20,569 nt of DNA from an uncultured Odoribacter sp. (GTDB lineage: Bacteria; Bacteroidota; Bacteroidia; Bacteroidales; Marinifilaceae), in NCBI GenBank assembly GCA_947039985.1, contig CAMRAP010000005.1, positions 1 through 20,569 on the forward strand, written 5' to 3'. Position 1 is the stretch's first letter; the number at the start of each line of letters is the position of its first letter. The position numbers were made by a program, and so were the translations under genes. The notes below the pieces were generated by a model, which saw only the letters and a list, made by a program, of their open reading frames with translations, did not search any database and was not told where the DNA came from. Positions 7,966 to 16,300 of this stretch are shown here, piece after piece.

Positions 7966-9237
7966 ATGGAAAATAACATTACTAAAATAGGTGTAATTGG
8001 CTTAGGCTATGTTGGAGCACCTCTTGCTTGTAAATTGGCAAATCATTATAAAGTGATTGGATTTGACCTAAATCAACAAAGAGTAGACGAATTATCGAAC
8101 AAACAAGATAAAACGCTTGAAATTTCTAGCGAAGAATTAGATAAAGTATTGGGATTCAAATCAGATAATGGTCTAGTTGTTTCTACTGATGAAGAAGAAT
8201 TAAAGGATTGTAATTTCTATATTATTTCTGTTCCAACTCCCGTTAATAAGGATAATATACCTAATTTGATGTTCATAGAGGGTGCAACAGAAGTTGTAAG
8301 TAGAGCATTGAGTGCAAACAATATTGTAGTATATGAAAGCACCGTTTACCCTGGTGCGACAGAAGAGATTTGTGTGCCTATTCTTGAAAAAAACTCAGGA
8401 CTAATATACAATAAAGAGTTTTCTGTTGGCTATTCACCCGAGCGTATCAACCCTGGCGATAAAGTGAATACGTTAGAAAATATCCGCAAAATCATATCCG
8501 CATCAAATTCAAAAGCTCTGGATGTTTTAGAAGAGGTTTATGGCTCCATTATCTTAAAAGAACTTCATCGTGCCCCTTCAATGAAAGTAGCGGAAGCAGC
8601 TAAGGTCATTGAAAACATTCAACGAGATGTAAATATTGCACTTGTTAATGAATTAGCAATCATTTTTGGTCGTATGAATGTGGATACAAATGATGTGATT
8701 GATGCAGCTGCAACAAAATGGAATTTTATTAAATACACTCCAGGTCTTGTTGGAGGACATTGCATAGGAGTCGATCCCTATTATTTGATCAGAAAATCAC
8801 TTGCTTTAGGATATTTACCACATATCATATCAGGCGCTCGTCGTTTGAACGAAAAAATACCTGAATACATTGTGAATAGATTGATTAAACGAATGAACTT
8901 AAAAGGTTGTATCGTAAAAAATGCCTCCTACCTGATTTTAGGCTTTACTTTTAAAGAAAATTGCCCTGACATCCGCAACACCAAGGTGATCAATATATAT
9001 AATAATCTAAAAGTGTACTCTAATGATATAGATGTGTATGATCCTTGGGTGGCTAAAAACGCAAGTATCACCATACAAAAAAAGTTAGATCCACACAAAA
9101 AGTATGATGCTATTATTCTTGCTGTTGCACACGACTGTTTTAACGACTTAGAGCTTAAAAAGCTATTAAAAGAGCCTGGAGTTATTTATGATATAAAAGG
9201 TGTATTACCAAGAGATTTAATAGATGAACGGCTTTGA
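7966..9237 (+). CDS. UDP-N-acetylhexosamine 6-dehydrogenase (WbpO/TviB type)
   Basis: This 423-residue protein belongs to the UDP-glucose/GDP-mannose dehydrogenase superfamily. The NAD-binding motif GLGYVG is at 12-17. The central part carries YESTVYPGATEE (123-134), SVGYSPERINPG (153-164) and MKVAEAAKVIEN (206-217). The catalytic loop is GGHCIGVDPYYL, with the nucleophile at Cys266. The C-terminal domain holds LGFTFKENCPDIRNT. The GGHCIGVDPYYL form and the PERINPGD segment are typical of enzymes oxidising UDP-GalNAc or UDP-GlcNAc to the uronic acid (WbpO, TviB, WbpA), not UDP-glucose. The product would feed a surface polysaccharide. It pairs with the glycosyltransferase upstream; the exact epimer specificity is unresolved. 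Confidence 0.9.
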   Translation: MENNITKIGVIGLGYVGAPLACKLANHYKVIGFDLNQQRVDELSNKQDKTLEISSEELDKVLGFKSDNGLVVSTDEEELKDCNFYIISVPTPVNKDNIPNLMFIEGATEVVSRALSANNIVVYESTVYPGATEEICVPILEKNSGLIYNKEFSVGYSPERINPGDKVNTLENIRKIISASNSKALDVLEEVYGSIILKELHRAPSMKVAEAAKVIENIQRDVNIALVNELAIIFGRMNVDTNDVIDAAATKWNFIKYTPGLVGGHCIGVDPYYLIRKSLALGYLPHIISGARRLNEKIPEYIVNRLIKRMNLKGCIVKNASYLILGFTFKENCPDIRNTKVINIYNNLKVYSNDIDVYDPWVAKNASITIQKKLDPHKKYDAIILAVAHDCFNDLELKKLLKEPGVIYDIKGVLPRDLIDERL

Positions 9238-9254
9238 TTTAAAAAATACTGTCA

Positions 9255-9308
9255 TTAAATGCAAAAGCAATGTTTTAGTCTTGGTGAAAACATTGCTTTT
9301 GCATTTAA
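9255..9308. terminator. 22-bp perfect inverted repeat between convergent genes
   Basis: Arms 9255-9276 and 9287-9308 are perfectly complementary over 22 bp (core GCAAAAGCAATG) around the 10-nt loop AGTCTTGGTG. It begins 17 nt after the dehydrogenase stop and lies between convergent transcripts. The stem is AU-rich and contains T-runs rather than a classic T tail. A bidirectional terminator or 3'-end stabiliser is the simplest reading. Confidence 0.6.
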
Positions 9309-9316
9309 CAACTAAC

Positions 9317-9345
9317 AAAAAAAGACCAGTCGAAACTGATCTTTT
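9317..9345 (-). terminator. Intrinsic terminator of tRNA-His
   Basis: On the minus strand AAAAGATCAGT pairs with ACTGGTCTTTT (one G-U pair) around a TTCG loop and runs into a stretch of seven T residues. It begins 8 nt past the tRNA 3' end. Confidence 0.75.
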
Positions 9346-9353
9346 AAAACGAG

Positions 9354-9428
9354 GGTGGAAGACCGGGATCGAACCGGCGACCTTCGGCACCACAAACCGA
9401 CGCTCTAACCAACTGAGCTACATCCACC
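9354..9428 (-). tRNA. tRNA-His (anticodon GTG)
   Basis: The minus strand folds as a full cloverleaf. The acceptor is GTGGATG/CTTCCAC, the D arm is GCTC..GAGC, the anticodon stem is TCGGT/GCCGA with loop TTGTGGT (anticodon GTG), and the T arm is GCCGG TTCGATC CCGGT. A G at -1 opposite C73 is the tRNA-His identity element. The CCA end is not encoded. The sixth acceptor pair is T-T, a mismatch. The gene has its own promoter and terminator and stands alone. Confidence 0.92.
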
Positions 9429-9445
9429 ATTTTACTTTTGCACTG

Positions 9446-9477
9446 CAAAGATACTACAAATAATATTCTTCTGCAAA
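9446..9477 (-). promoter_or_regulatory. Promoter of tRNA-His
   Basis: On the minus strand TTTG (9474-9477) and TATCTTTG (9446-9453) are separated by exactly 20 nt, matching the Bacteroidota -33/-7 consensus. The -7 box ends 17 nt before the tRNA 5' end. Confidence 0.8.
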
Positions 9478-9532
9478 TAAAAATATCAAAAAAAATACTC
9501 TTCGCTTTATATACTTTCTAATCGACTTATTT

Positions 9533-10816
9533 CTAAGCAAATAACTGCATTACCTTTTCATGTACAATCTCCACATTGTCATCTATTTGAAATACAATAT
9601 CTGGCGTTTTATAATACAGATTATTCTCTGACTTAAAACGCTGTGCTCCACCGCCTGTAATATTTAGCATAATAATCGCATCTTTTTCAAGTCCATTTGC
9701 TTCAACAAACTGCTTTAATGATGCAACAGCAACAGCAGCAGCAGGCTCTATGTCAATGCCTTCTGTCTGCTCAAACAGAGAGCCAGCCGCAGCTGCTTCT
9801 TCGTTAGTTGCCATAAACATATCTCCTTTAGTTGCCACTAATGCATCATACATTCCTCCTTGCAAAGAGTAAGGTGGTTTACGATTAGATAGCACCTTTG
9901 CACAAATCTCTTCAACTTGCTGTCTAGCAACATTATTATCACAAGGAAACAATTCTCTACTTCCAGCCTTCCATGCATCATACATCGGTGTAAAAGGTGC
10001 ATTTTGTGACAACATTAACTTCATAAAATGATCACCATAACGTCCATCCGCTATAAAACGTTTATTTGCTTCCCAAGCAGCAATTGCTCCCGTCCCACTA
10101 CCAACTGCTTGAAAATAGTAATCAGGAATTCGTCCTATCGTAGTTACTGCCGACAAAACAGTTGTACCCATCCCATCTCGACGAGCCACATTTTTAGCCC
10201 CTCCTTCTGGATAAAACTTATCATGTCCGCAAATTACATTTGATAAATGAATCGCATCAAAATAATCACTACCCTTAGCCGTAACCACTAACTTCACACA
10301 AGGATCCAAAGGTCCAGAAAACCACATGGCATCCAAACAATCTTCTGGAACACAAAGTACTAAGGGAATCTTATTTTCAGAACAAACACGTGCAAAAGCC
10401 CTTGCTGTATTACCTGCCGAAGCAACAACCATCACTTTATCCCCATTCGTATTCACTCGAGCACAAACAGAATAAGCCTCACACTCCTTAAATGTCCCCG
10501 TTTTCATAAAAGCTCCCTTCTCTGGCCAACATCCATTAAAAGTAATGTATAAATTAGACAAACCTAAAGCTTGAGCTAAACCTTCACTTTTATAAGTCAC
10601 TGGCGCACCAGAACCTTCTAACATCTTACAAACTGGCAACCAATCAGAAAATTTATATAATCCTTCTAGATTCTCTTTTACATCCAACTGTTTCTTTGCA
10701 TAATTAGCAAAAATCAAAGCGTTCCCATCTTTATTTGGACAATCTAATTCCCATTTATGGTCTACAAATTTCTCCCCACAGCATAGGGATTCCAGTATAT
10801 AATCAGTCTTTTCCAA
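9533..10816 (-). CDS. Threonine-synthase-family PLP enzyme, probable cysteate synthase
   Basis: This 427-residue enzyme is a fold-type II PLP protein. The Schiff-base lysine is in TGTFKECEA (Lys110), the SAGNTARA substrate loop is at 133-140, and the phosphate-binding loop GSGTGAIAAWEAN starts at 239. The sequence YILESL..G, the GLYKFSDWLPV segment and GGAKNVARRDGMGTTVLSAV recall, from memory, the group annotated as cysteate synthase (O-phosphoserine plus sulfite to L-cysteate). That group is a threonine synthase paralogue known from Methanosarcina coenzyme M synthesis, and related proteins occur in Bacteroidota. The start is TTG at 10816: no in-frame ATG lies before an upstream stop, and the N-terminus fits the family. 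The alternative is threonine synthase (thrC), but no other Thr-pathway gene is near. The PLP lyase-fold call is firm and the substrate is moderate. Confidence 0.75.
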   Translation of the reverse strand: MEKTDYILESLCCGEKFVDHKWELDCPNKDGNALIFANYAKKQLDVKENLEGLYKFSDWLPVCKMLEGSGAPVTYKSEGLAQALGLSNLYITFNGCWPEKGAFMKTGTFKECEAYSVCARVNTNGDKVMVVASAGNTARAFARVCSENKIPLVLCVPEDCLDAMWFSGPLDPCVKLVVTAKGSDYFDAIHLSNVICGHDKFYPEGGAKNVARRDGMGTTVLSAVTTIGRIPDYYFQAVGSGTGAIAAWEANKRFIADGRYGDHFMKLMLSQNAPFTPMYDAWKAGSRELFPCDNNVARQQVEEICAKVLSNRKPPYSLQGGMYDALVATKGDMFMATNEEAAAAGSLFEQTEGIDIEPAAAVAVASLKQFVEANGLEKDAIIMLNITGGGAQRFKSENNLYYKTPDIVFQIDDNVEIVHEKVMQLFA

Positions 10817-10845
10817 TGTATTTACATTTATATTATTTACAATTC

Positions 10846-10864
10846 ACAAATATAGGTTATTTGT
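10846..10864 (-). promoter_or_regulatory. Promoter -7 box inside an inverted repeat (cysteate synthase gene)
   Basis: The minus strand has TATATTTG at 10847-10854, a -7 box about 30 nt before the TTG start. It lies within ACAAATA-TAGGT-TATTTGT (7-bp arms, 5-nt centre), which suggests a repressor operator. No clear -33 TTG is seen. Confidence 0.5.
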
Positions 10865-10926
10865 AAATTCTAGAGTAGGGTATAAATACTGATTTCAAAT
10901 CTGATTCATAGTACTCAATATCCCTG

Positions 10927-11598
10927 TCAATGACACGGAATATACAATTTTTCATCACGTGGGATAATCATTGTTGGCGTATGAGCATATTTACGAAACA
11001 AACGTATATTATATGGTATAAAGATCGAAAATATTCGATAAGGACGAATTATAAATACGATCGAATCTTCTTCTTCTTGAAAAATTCTTTTTAAGTTCTT
11101 TTCAAAACTCCCTTCCACAAAACTCTTCGAATAAGAGGCATTAGAATTTTGAAAAATCTTTTCAATAAATTCTAAGTTGTTATTTACCATTAAAGCAATA
11201 TTTTCATCTTTTTCTTTAGGTACTACCAATTCTATTTTACTATTTGGATTATTACGCTGAAAAAAATTAGCCCAAATCACTTTTTCCTTATTTTCTTTCA
11301 AGTATCCGATAGGAATTTTCAAATGGTTATATGCATTAATGGAATCATTAGGATGTACAAGCATCATTGGCTTGTTTAATGCATAGACATATTTTAATAA
11401 TTTTCTAAACTGAAATACTGTACGATCCAAAAGACAAAGCACCGTTTGCTCATCTAACAAAGTAAATATAGCTGTAGATAGCTCAGGAATCTTCTCATAC
11501 CTCAATTGCAAATGATACGTTTTACTCATAGCTTCAGCATGATTTGAAATCTCGGATTCATTTTCTCGATAAAAAGCTACAATTTCATAATTATCCAT
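10927..11598 (-). CDS. Universal-stress-protein-like protein
   Basis: This 223-residue soluble protein has no signal peptide or membrane segment. It looks like two weak alpha/beta halves. The first (about 1-95) has strand-helix units around TVLCLLDRTVFQFRKLL and PMMLVHP. The second (about 97-223) has IPIGYLKENKEKVIW, KIELVVPKEKDENIALM, an asparagine-rich helix, EDSIVFIIRPY and a final TPTMIIPRDEKLYIPCH. A late strand ending in a proline-rich P-T-M-I-I-P motif is common at the C-terminus of UspA-like proteins, but the ATP-binding G-x2-G-x9-G(S/T) motif is not evident. Function is unknown; stress or redox-linked binding is possible. A possible 50-residue membrane ORF ends 16 nt upstream of it. 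Confidence 0.5.
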   Translation of the reverse strand: MDNYEIVAFYRENESEISNHAEAMSKTYHLQLRYEKIPELSTAIFTLLDEQTVLCLLDRTVFQFRKLLKYVYALNKPMMLVHPNDSINAYNHLKIPIGYLKENKEKVIWANFFQRNNPNSKIELVVPKEKDENIALMVNNNLEFIEKIFQNSNASYSKSFVEGSFEKNLKRIFQEEEDSIVFIIRPYRIFSIFIPYNIRLFRKYAHTPTMIIPRDEKLYIPCH

Positions 11599-11614
11599 AA
11601 GCTTTAGTTTTTCG

Positions 11615-11767
11615 TTACCCTGCCAATAAACTCAAAAAAAGTTGATCAGAAGTAAGATCCATATTTACAATAAAAAAATGGCCACCGATTAAATAGATCC
11701 CTCTTGCAATTGTCAATAATACAGATGTACCTAAGGACAAAATTAGGCATAAATTATTAAATATCAT
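11615..11767 (-). CDS. Possible 50-residue membrane peptide upstream of the stress-like gene
   Basis: ATG at 11767 opens 50 codons ending in TAA at 11615, 16 nt before the next gene's ATG on the same strand. The peptide has hydrophobic segments NNLCLILSLGTSVLLTIA and GIYLIGGHFFIVN, then a short polar stretch (MDLTSDQ) and LFLSLLAG. The composition is protein-like, unlike typical shadow frames. The same frame remains open a little upstream (FILSLILGG) to a TGA, and one extra T in the T9 run would join it to LFFEYDYFFF. The gene may therefore be longer and broken by a frameshift. I do not recognise the family. Confidence 0.35.
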   Translation of the reverse strand: MIFNNLCLILSLGTSVLLTIARGIYLIGGHFFIVNMDLTSDQLFLSLLAG

Positions 11768-11895
11768 ACCACCTAAAATTAAACTTAAAATAAAAAAAAA
11801 TAATCGTATTCAAAAAAAAGCTTTTCCTCTTGTTTATTTCATCTATTTTTTATAATTTTATACATATCCATATATGTGATTTGCACGAGCTTCCT

Positions 11896-11916
11896 ACATT
11901 ACTTAAAAAGTAATGT
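11896..11916. promoter_or_regulatory. 9-bp dyad upstream of the lipoprotein gene
   Basis: ACATTACTT and AAGTAATGT flank a 3-nt AAA centre, 37 nt before the lipoprotein ATG. No T tail fits transcription termination. An operator or 5' leader hairpin is likely. Confidence 0.4.
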
Positions 11917-11953
11917 TCTTGATTAGAGTATTTTAAAATTAATATCAACAATC

Positions 11954-13306
11954 ATGAAAACAACAATAATCTTATTCATGATGCTTATTATTATTGCATC
12001 TTGTCACAAAACGATGGAACCTTGGCCAACAGATGACGAAAACAAAAAAGATGTGGATGTGTATATCAGAACAAATAATATTACTGGTATTCATGCCGAT
12101 CCTTCCATCTATCAGTTTTTTATGTATGATAGCCTAAAAGGGATTGTCACATCTTATAGTATCAATACAGATAATAGTTCAAATCACCTACAACTAAGAC
12201 TTTTACCTGGAACGTACTCAGCTTACTGCATAACAAATACGAATCAGCCAGAGCTTTGGGAGTATAGCGAAAGTGATCATCCTAGTGAAATCTATTTAAG
12301 TTCCAATGAAAACACAGGAGATCATTTACTAGGTTCAACAAAAATTGTAGTAAAAGAAGAAGGAGTAAATAATGCTGCTTTCGATCTTGATCGAAAGGTG
12401 GCTATGCTAAAGGTAAATATTAGCAATATCCCAGAAAACATGAATGATTTAAAAATTAATATATCAGACATTCCAGAAAATCTAAGCTTAACTGGTCTGT
12501 ATTCTGGAACTAACACCATTTCTAAAAGCATCACACAACCAGATAATCAGAATACATCAGAAACATCTATTTTATTATTTCCTCCAGAAAAAAAGGCTAC
12601 AATCAGTCTTTCTTCCGAAAACTTACAATTCATGAGCCTTGAACACGATATTGATACTATTTTAGTTAATCACGTAACAAAAATCAATATTAAATTATGG
12701 CCACTTAGTACTGTTCCAAAACTAGATATCACCAGTCAATTAGTTCTTTGGAACGGAAGAGTTATAGAGGAAGATGATTGGGAAGTTATCGTGCCAGATA
12801 GTACATGCTCTGGAGCTGGGAATGGACATAATTCAGTCTTAAATGGAAGTTTTGAAGACAGTTTGAATAATTCAATTCCTGTATTTTGGGAACTTAGAGC
12901 AACTAGTAGCAGCTACACTCCAACTATAAAAGAGATTGAGAATCCAATAAACACGGGTCAAAAAGCTGTTGTAATTAGTTCTAAGACATACTTATCTCAA
13001 GAGATTGCCATTATTGGAGGGAAATGCTACCAATTCAAAGTTCATATTAATTCCCCTCATAAAGAGGTTGAATGGGAAGTATGGGGCACTTGGCAAAAAG
13101 GTAGCACAGCATTAACATCTCTATCACAAATTATTCGCACTGAATCACAGAATAAAACGGATGGCTACATAGATGCTTATCAAGGAAAAGTATTTAGAGC
13201 ACCTCAATCAGCAAATAGACTACATATAGAAATTAAAAACATGTCAGACACAGAGGTCACAGAAGGCCTATATATAGATGATGTTAGCATTGAACTCGTA
13301 GAATAA
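11954..13306 (+). CDS. Mfa2/FimB-like lipoprotein with a C-terminal carbohydrate-binding-like domain
   Basis: This 450-residue protein has lipobox IIIASC with Cys17, followed by a Pro/Asp/Glu-rich linker. Residues about 35-270 resemble FimB/Mfa2-type fimbrial anchor or fimbrillin folds: DVDVYIRTNNI, LQLRLLPGTYSAYCITN, and FDLDRKVAMLKVNISNIPENM. A short internal repeat NISNIPEN/NISDIPEN lies near 155-175. Residues about 295-450 begin with VLNGSFEDSLNNSIPVFWEL and end with EGLYIDDVSIELVE. That is the usual start and end of CBM4/9-like galactose-binding jelly-roll domains. It is a surface-exposed lipoprotein that may bind glycans. No other fimbrial gene is adjacent, so it is a single-gene unit with its own terminator. 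The domain calls are pattern-based. Confidence 0.65.
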   Translation: MKTTIILFMMLIIIASCHKTMEPWPTDDENKKDVDVYIRTNNITGIHADPSIYQFFMYDSLKGIVTSYSINTDNSSNHLQLRLLPGTYSAYCITNTNQPELWEYSESDHPSEIYLSSNENTGDHLLGSTKIVVKEEGVNNAAFDLDRKVAMLKVNISNIPENMNDLKINISDIPENLSLTGLYSGTNTISKSITQPDNQNTSETSILLFPPEKKATISLSSENLQFMSLEHDIDTILVNHVTKINIKLWPLSTVPKLDITSQLVLWNGRVIEEDDWEVIVPDSTCSGAGNGHNSVLNGSFEDSLNNSIPVFWELRATSSSYTPTIKEIENPINTGQKAVVISSKTYLSQEIAIIGGKCYQFKVHINSPHKEVEWEVWGTWQKGSTALTSLSQIIRTESQNKTDGYIDAYQGKVFRAPQSANRLHIEIKNMSDTEVTEGLYIDDVSIELVE

Positions 13307-13325
13307 ATCGAATGAATAAGAAAAT

Positions 13326-13350
13326 GTCGCTCCAAACAGAGCGACCTTTT
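13326..13350. terminator. Bidirectional terminator between lipoprotein gene and nifJ
   Basis: GTCGCTC (13326-13332) pairs with GAGCGAC (13339-13345) around CAAACA. CTTTTC follows on the plus strand and ATTTTCTTATT on the minus strand. It lies between the convergent stops at 13306 and 13369. Confidence 0.8.
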
Positions 13351-13368
13351 CAATTATAAAGTAAATGC

Positions 13369-16300
13369 TTACTTTGTATAGTCCATTCCAACCATACGTT
13401 TGTAACCGTTAAGTTTCCATTTTGCATCACTTTCAGTCTTCTCAAACAAGCGCTCTGAATCTTCTGGAGCAGCTTTTATAAGTGAATTAAAACGAACTTC
13501 ACCCATCAAGAATTGACGGAATTTCGAATAATCAGGCTCTTTTGAATCTAATGTAAATGGATTCTTACCTTCATCTTCAAGCATTGGATTGTAACGATAC
13601 AATTGCCAGTAACCACACTCAACCGCTTTTTTCTCTTCCTCTTGTGTTTTACCCATACTTGCTTTTAGTCCATGACTAATACAAGGAGCATAAGCAATAA
13701 TCAAAGATGGTCCTGGATAAGCCTCAGCCTCTTTGATTGCTTTCATATATTGTGCTTGGTTTGCACCCATTGCCACTTGAGCAACATATACATAACCATA
13801 AGACATAGCCATCATTCCTAAATCTTTCTTACGAACACGCTTACCGCTTGCAGCAAATTTAGCAATTGCACCAACTGGAGTAGATTTAGATGCTTGACCA
13901 CCAGTGTTTGAATAAATCTCTGTATCTACAACTAAGATATTTACATCATTTCCGCTTGCCAAGACATGGTCTACACCACCGTAACCGATATCATAAGCCC
14001 AACCGTCACCACCAAAAATCCATTGAGATTTCTTCGTGAAATAGTTTTTCAAATTTAATATCTCTTTAGCGACAGCAGTAGTTTCTTTTGCCAAAGCAGC
14101 AGCCATTGCATCACTTGTAGCAATAGTCTTATCACCATCAGAATAAGCTTCTAACCATGCGTTTGCCGCTGTTTGCGTATCAGCAGCTAAGCGACTCATA
14201 TTTTCTTCAAGTAATCTAACCACTCTCTCACGTAGGCGATTTACACCTTCTGCCATACCAAAACCAAATTCAGCATTATCTTCAAATAATGAGTTAGCCC
14301 AAGCTGGTCCGCGTCCACTTTCGTAATTTGTACAATATGGAGTAGATGGAGCAGAACCACCATAGATAGAAGAACATCCTGTTGCATTAGCAACCATCAT
14401 TCTCTCACCAAACAATTGAGTAATTAACTTAATATAAGGAGTTTCACCACAACCAGCACAAGCTCCAGAGAACTCAAATAAAGGTTGAGTAAACTGTGAA
14501 TTTTTCACATTAGTTGGTGCAACTAATTGCTTGTAACCCACTTTTAAATCCATATGATACCAACGCTCAACTTCAGCTTCTTGAGATCCCAATGGTTTCA
14601 TCACAAGAGATTTCACTTTAGATGGACAGATATCAGCACAGTTTCCACAACCTGTACAGTCAAGTGGAGCGATCTGCATACGGAATTGATGTCCTGCTAA
14701 CTCCTTGCCAATTGCTGGTTTTGTCTCTGTTCCTACTGGAGCAGCAGCCACCTCTTCATCTGTCATCAAAAATGGACGGATTGCAGCGTGAGGACAAACA
14801 TAAGCACATTGATTACACTGGATACAGTTTTCAACTTGCCATTCTGGAATATTTACAGCGATACCACGTTTTTCAAATTTCGCAGTACCAGCAGGGAATG
14901 TACCATCTTCATAGTCATTAAATGCACTTACGGGAAGATCATCCCCTTTTTGTGCGTTCATTACGTCAACAACCTTACGAATAAATTCTGGACGTGTTTC
15001 ATCTAAAACAACGACTTCCTCAACTAGATTTTTCCACTCAGCAGGTACAGCAATCTTAATTAGATTTCCTTCTTTTCCACCTGCATCAACAGCAGAATAG
15101 TTCATATTTACAACTGCTTCACCTTTTGTACCATATGATTTTACGATCGCTGCTTTCATCTCTTTTACAGCCAATTCGTAAGGAATTACACCAGTAATTT
15201 TAAAGAATGCACTTTGCATAATGGTATTGGTACGACTACCTAGACCCAACTCTTGTCCAATCTTAGTACCGTTGATGATATAGAAATTAATTTCATTCTC
15301 TGCCAAATATTTTTTCATTTGGTTTGGCAAATGTTTCTTAGTCTCTTCTTCATCCCAAATAGAGTTCAATAAAAATGAACCACCTTTTTGCAATCCTTTC
15401 AACACATCATACATATGAAGATATGCAGGAACGTGACAAGCTACAAAGTCAGGAGTTGTTATCAAATAAGTAGAGCGAATAGCACTATCACCAAAACGTA
15501 GATGAGAAGCAGTAAAACCACCCGATTTTTTAGAGTCATAAGCAAAATAAGCTTGACAATATTTATCAGTTGAATTACCAATAATCTTAATCGAGTTTTT
15601 GTTTGCACCAACAGTACCATCAGAACCTAAACCGTAAAATTTAGCTTCGTAAGTTCCTTCTGGAGTCATTTTTACCTCTTCTTCATAAGGAAGAGAACGG
15701 AAAGTAACGTCATCTACAATACCTAATGTAAATTGGTTTTTAGGCTCGTTACGTGCCATATTCTTGTAAACAGCAATAATTTGAGAAGGAGTTACGTCCT
15801 TAGATCCCATACCATAACGTCCACCAACAATAACAGGAGCATTTTCTGTTCCGTAGAATATATCTTTTACATCCAAATACAATGGATCACCATTAGCACC
15901 TGGCTCTTTTGTACGATCCAATACAGTAATTCTTTTGACAGATACTGGAACAGCTTCCATAAAATATTCAACTGAGAATGGACGATACAAATGAACTGCA
16001 ATCATACCCACTTTCTGACCACTTGCATTTTGATTATCAATTACCTCACGAATAGTTTCTGTAACAGAACCCATTGCAATAATAATGTTTTCAGCATCAG
16101 CAGCTCCATAATAATCAAATGGACGATATTTACGACCAGTGATCGCACTGATTTGATCCATATAGTCAGATACAATACCTGGAACAGCATCGTAGAATTT
16201 ATTTGAAGCCTCACGACCTTGAAAATAAACGTCAGGATTTTGAGCTGTACCACGAGTAACAGGTGATTCAGGTGTCAATGCACGATTACGGAATGCCTGT

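Larger units (their letters stand above)
11599..11953. other. Divergent intergenic region with a small ORF and dyads
   Basis: The 355 nt between the minus-strand stress-like gene and the plus-strand lipoprotein gene hold a possible 50-residue membrane ORF on the minus strand (11615-11767). A T8 and a T9 run lie just upstream of that ORF on the minus strand. Two dyads sit toward the lipoprotein side: ACATAT-CCAT-ATATGT and a 9-bp repeat at 11896-11916. I found no perfect TAnnTTTG box facing the lipoprotein gene. Confidence 0.45.

Noticed and set aside
9224..9463. Plus-strand 79-codon open frame
   Set aside because: It covers the 22-bp hairpin, a terminator and the antisense of tRNA-His, so it cannot be a normal gene.
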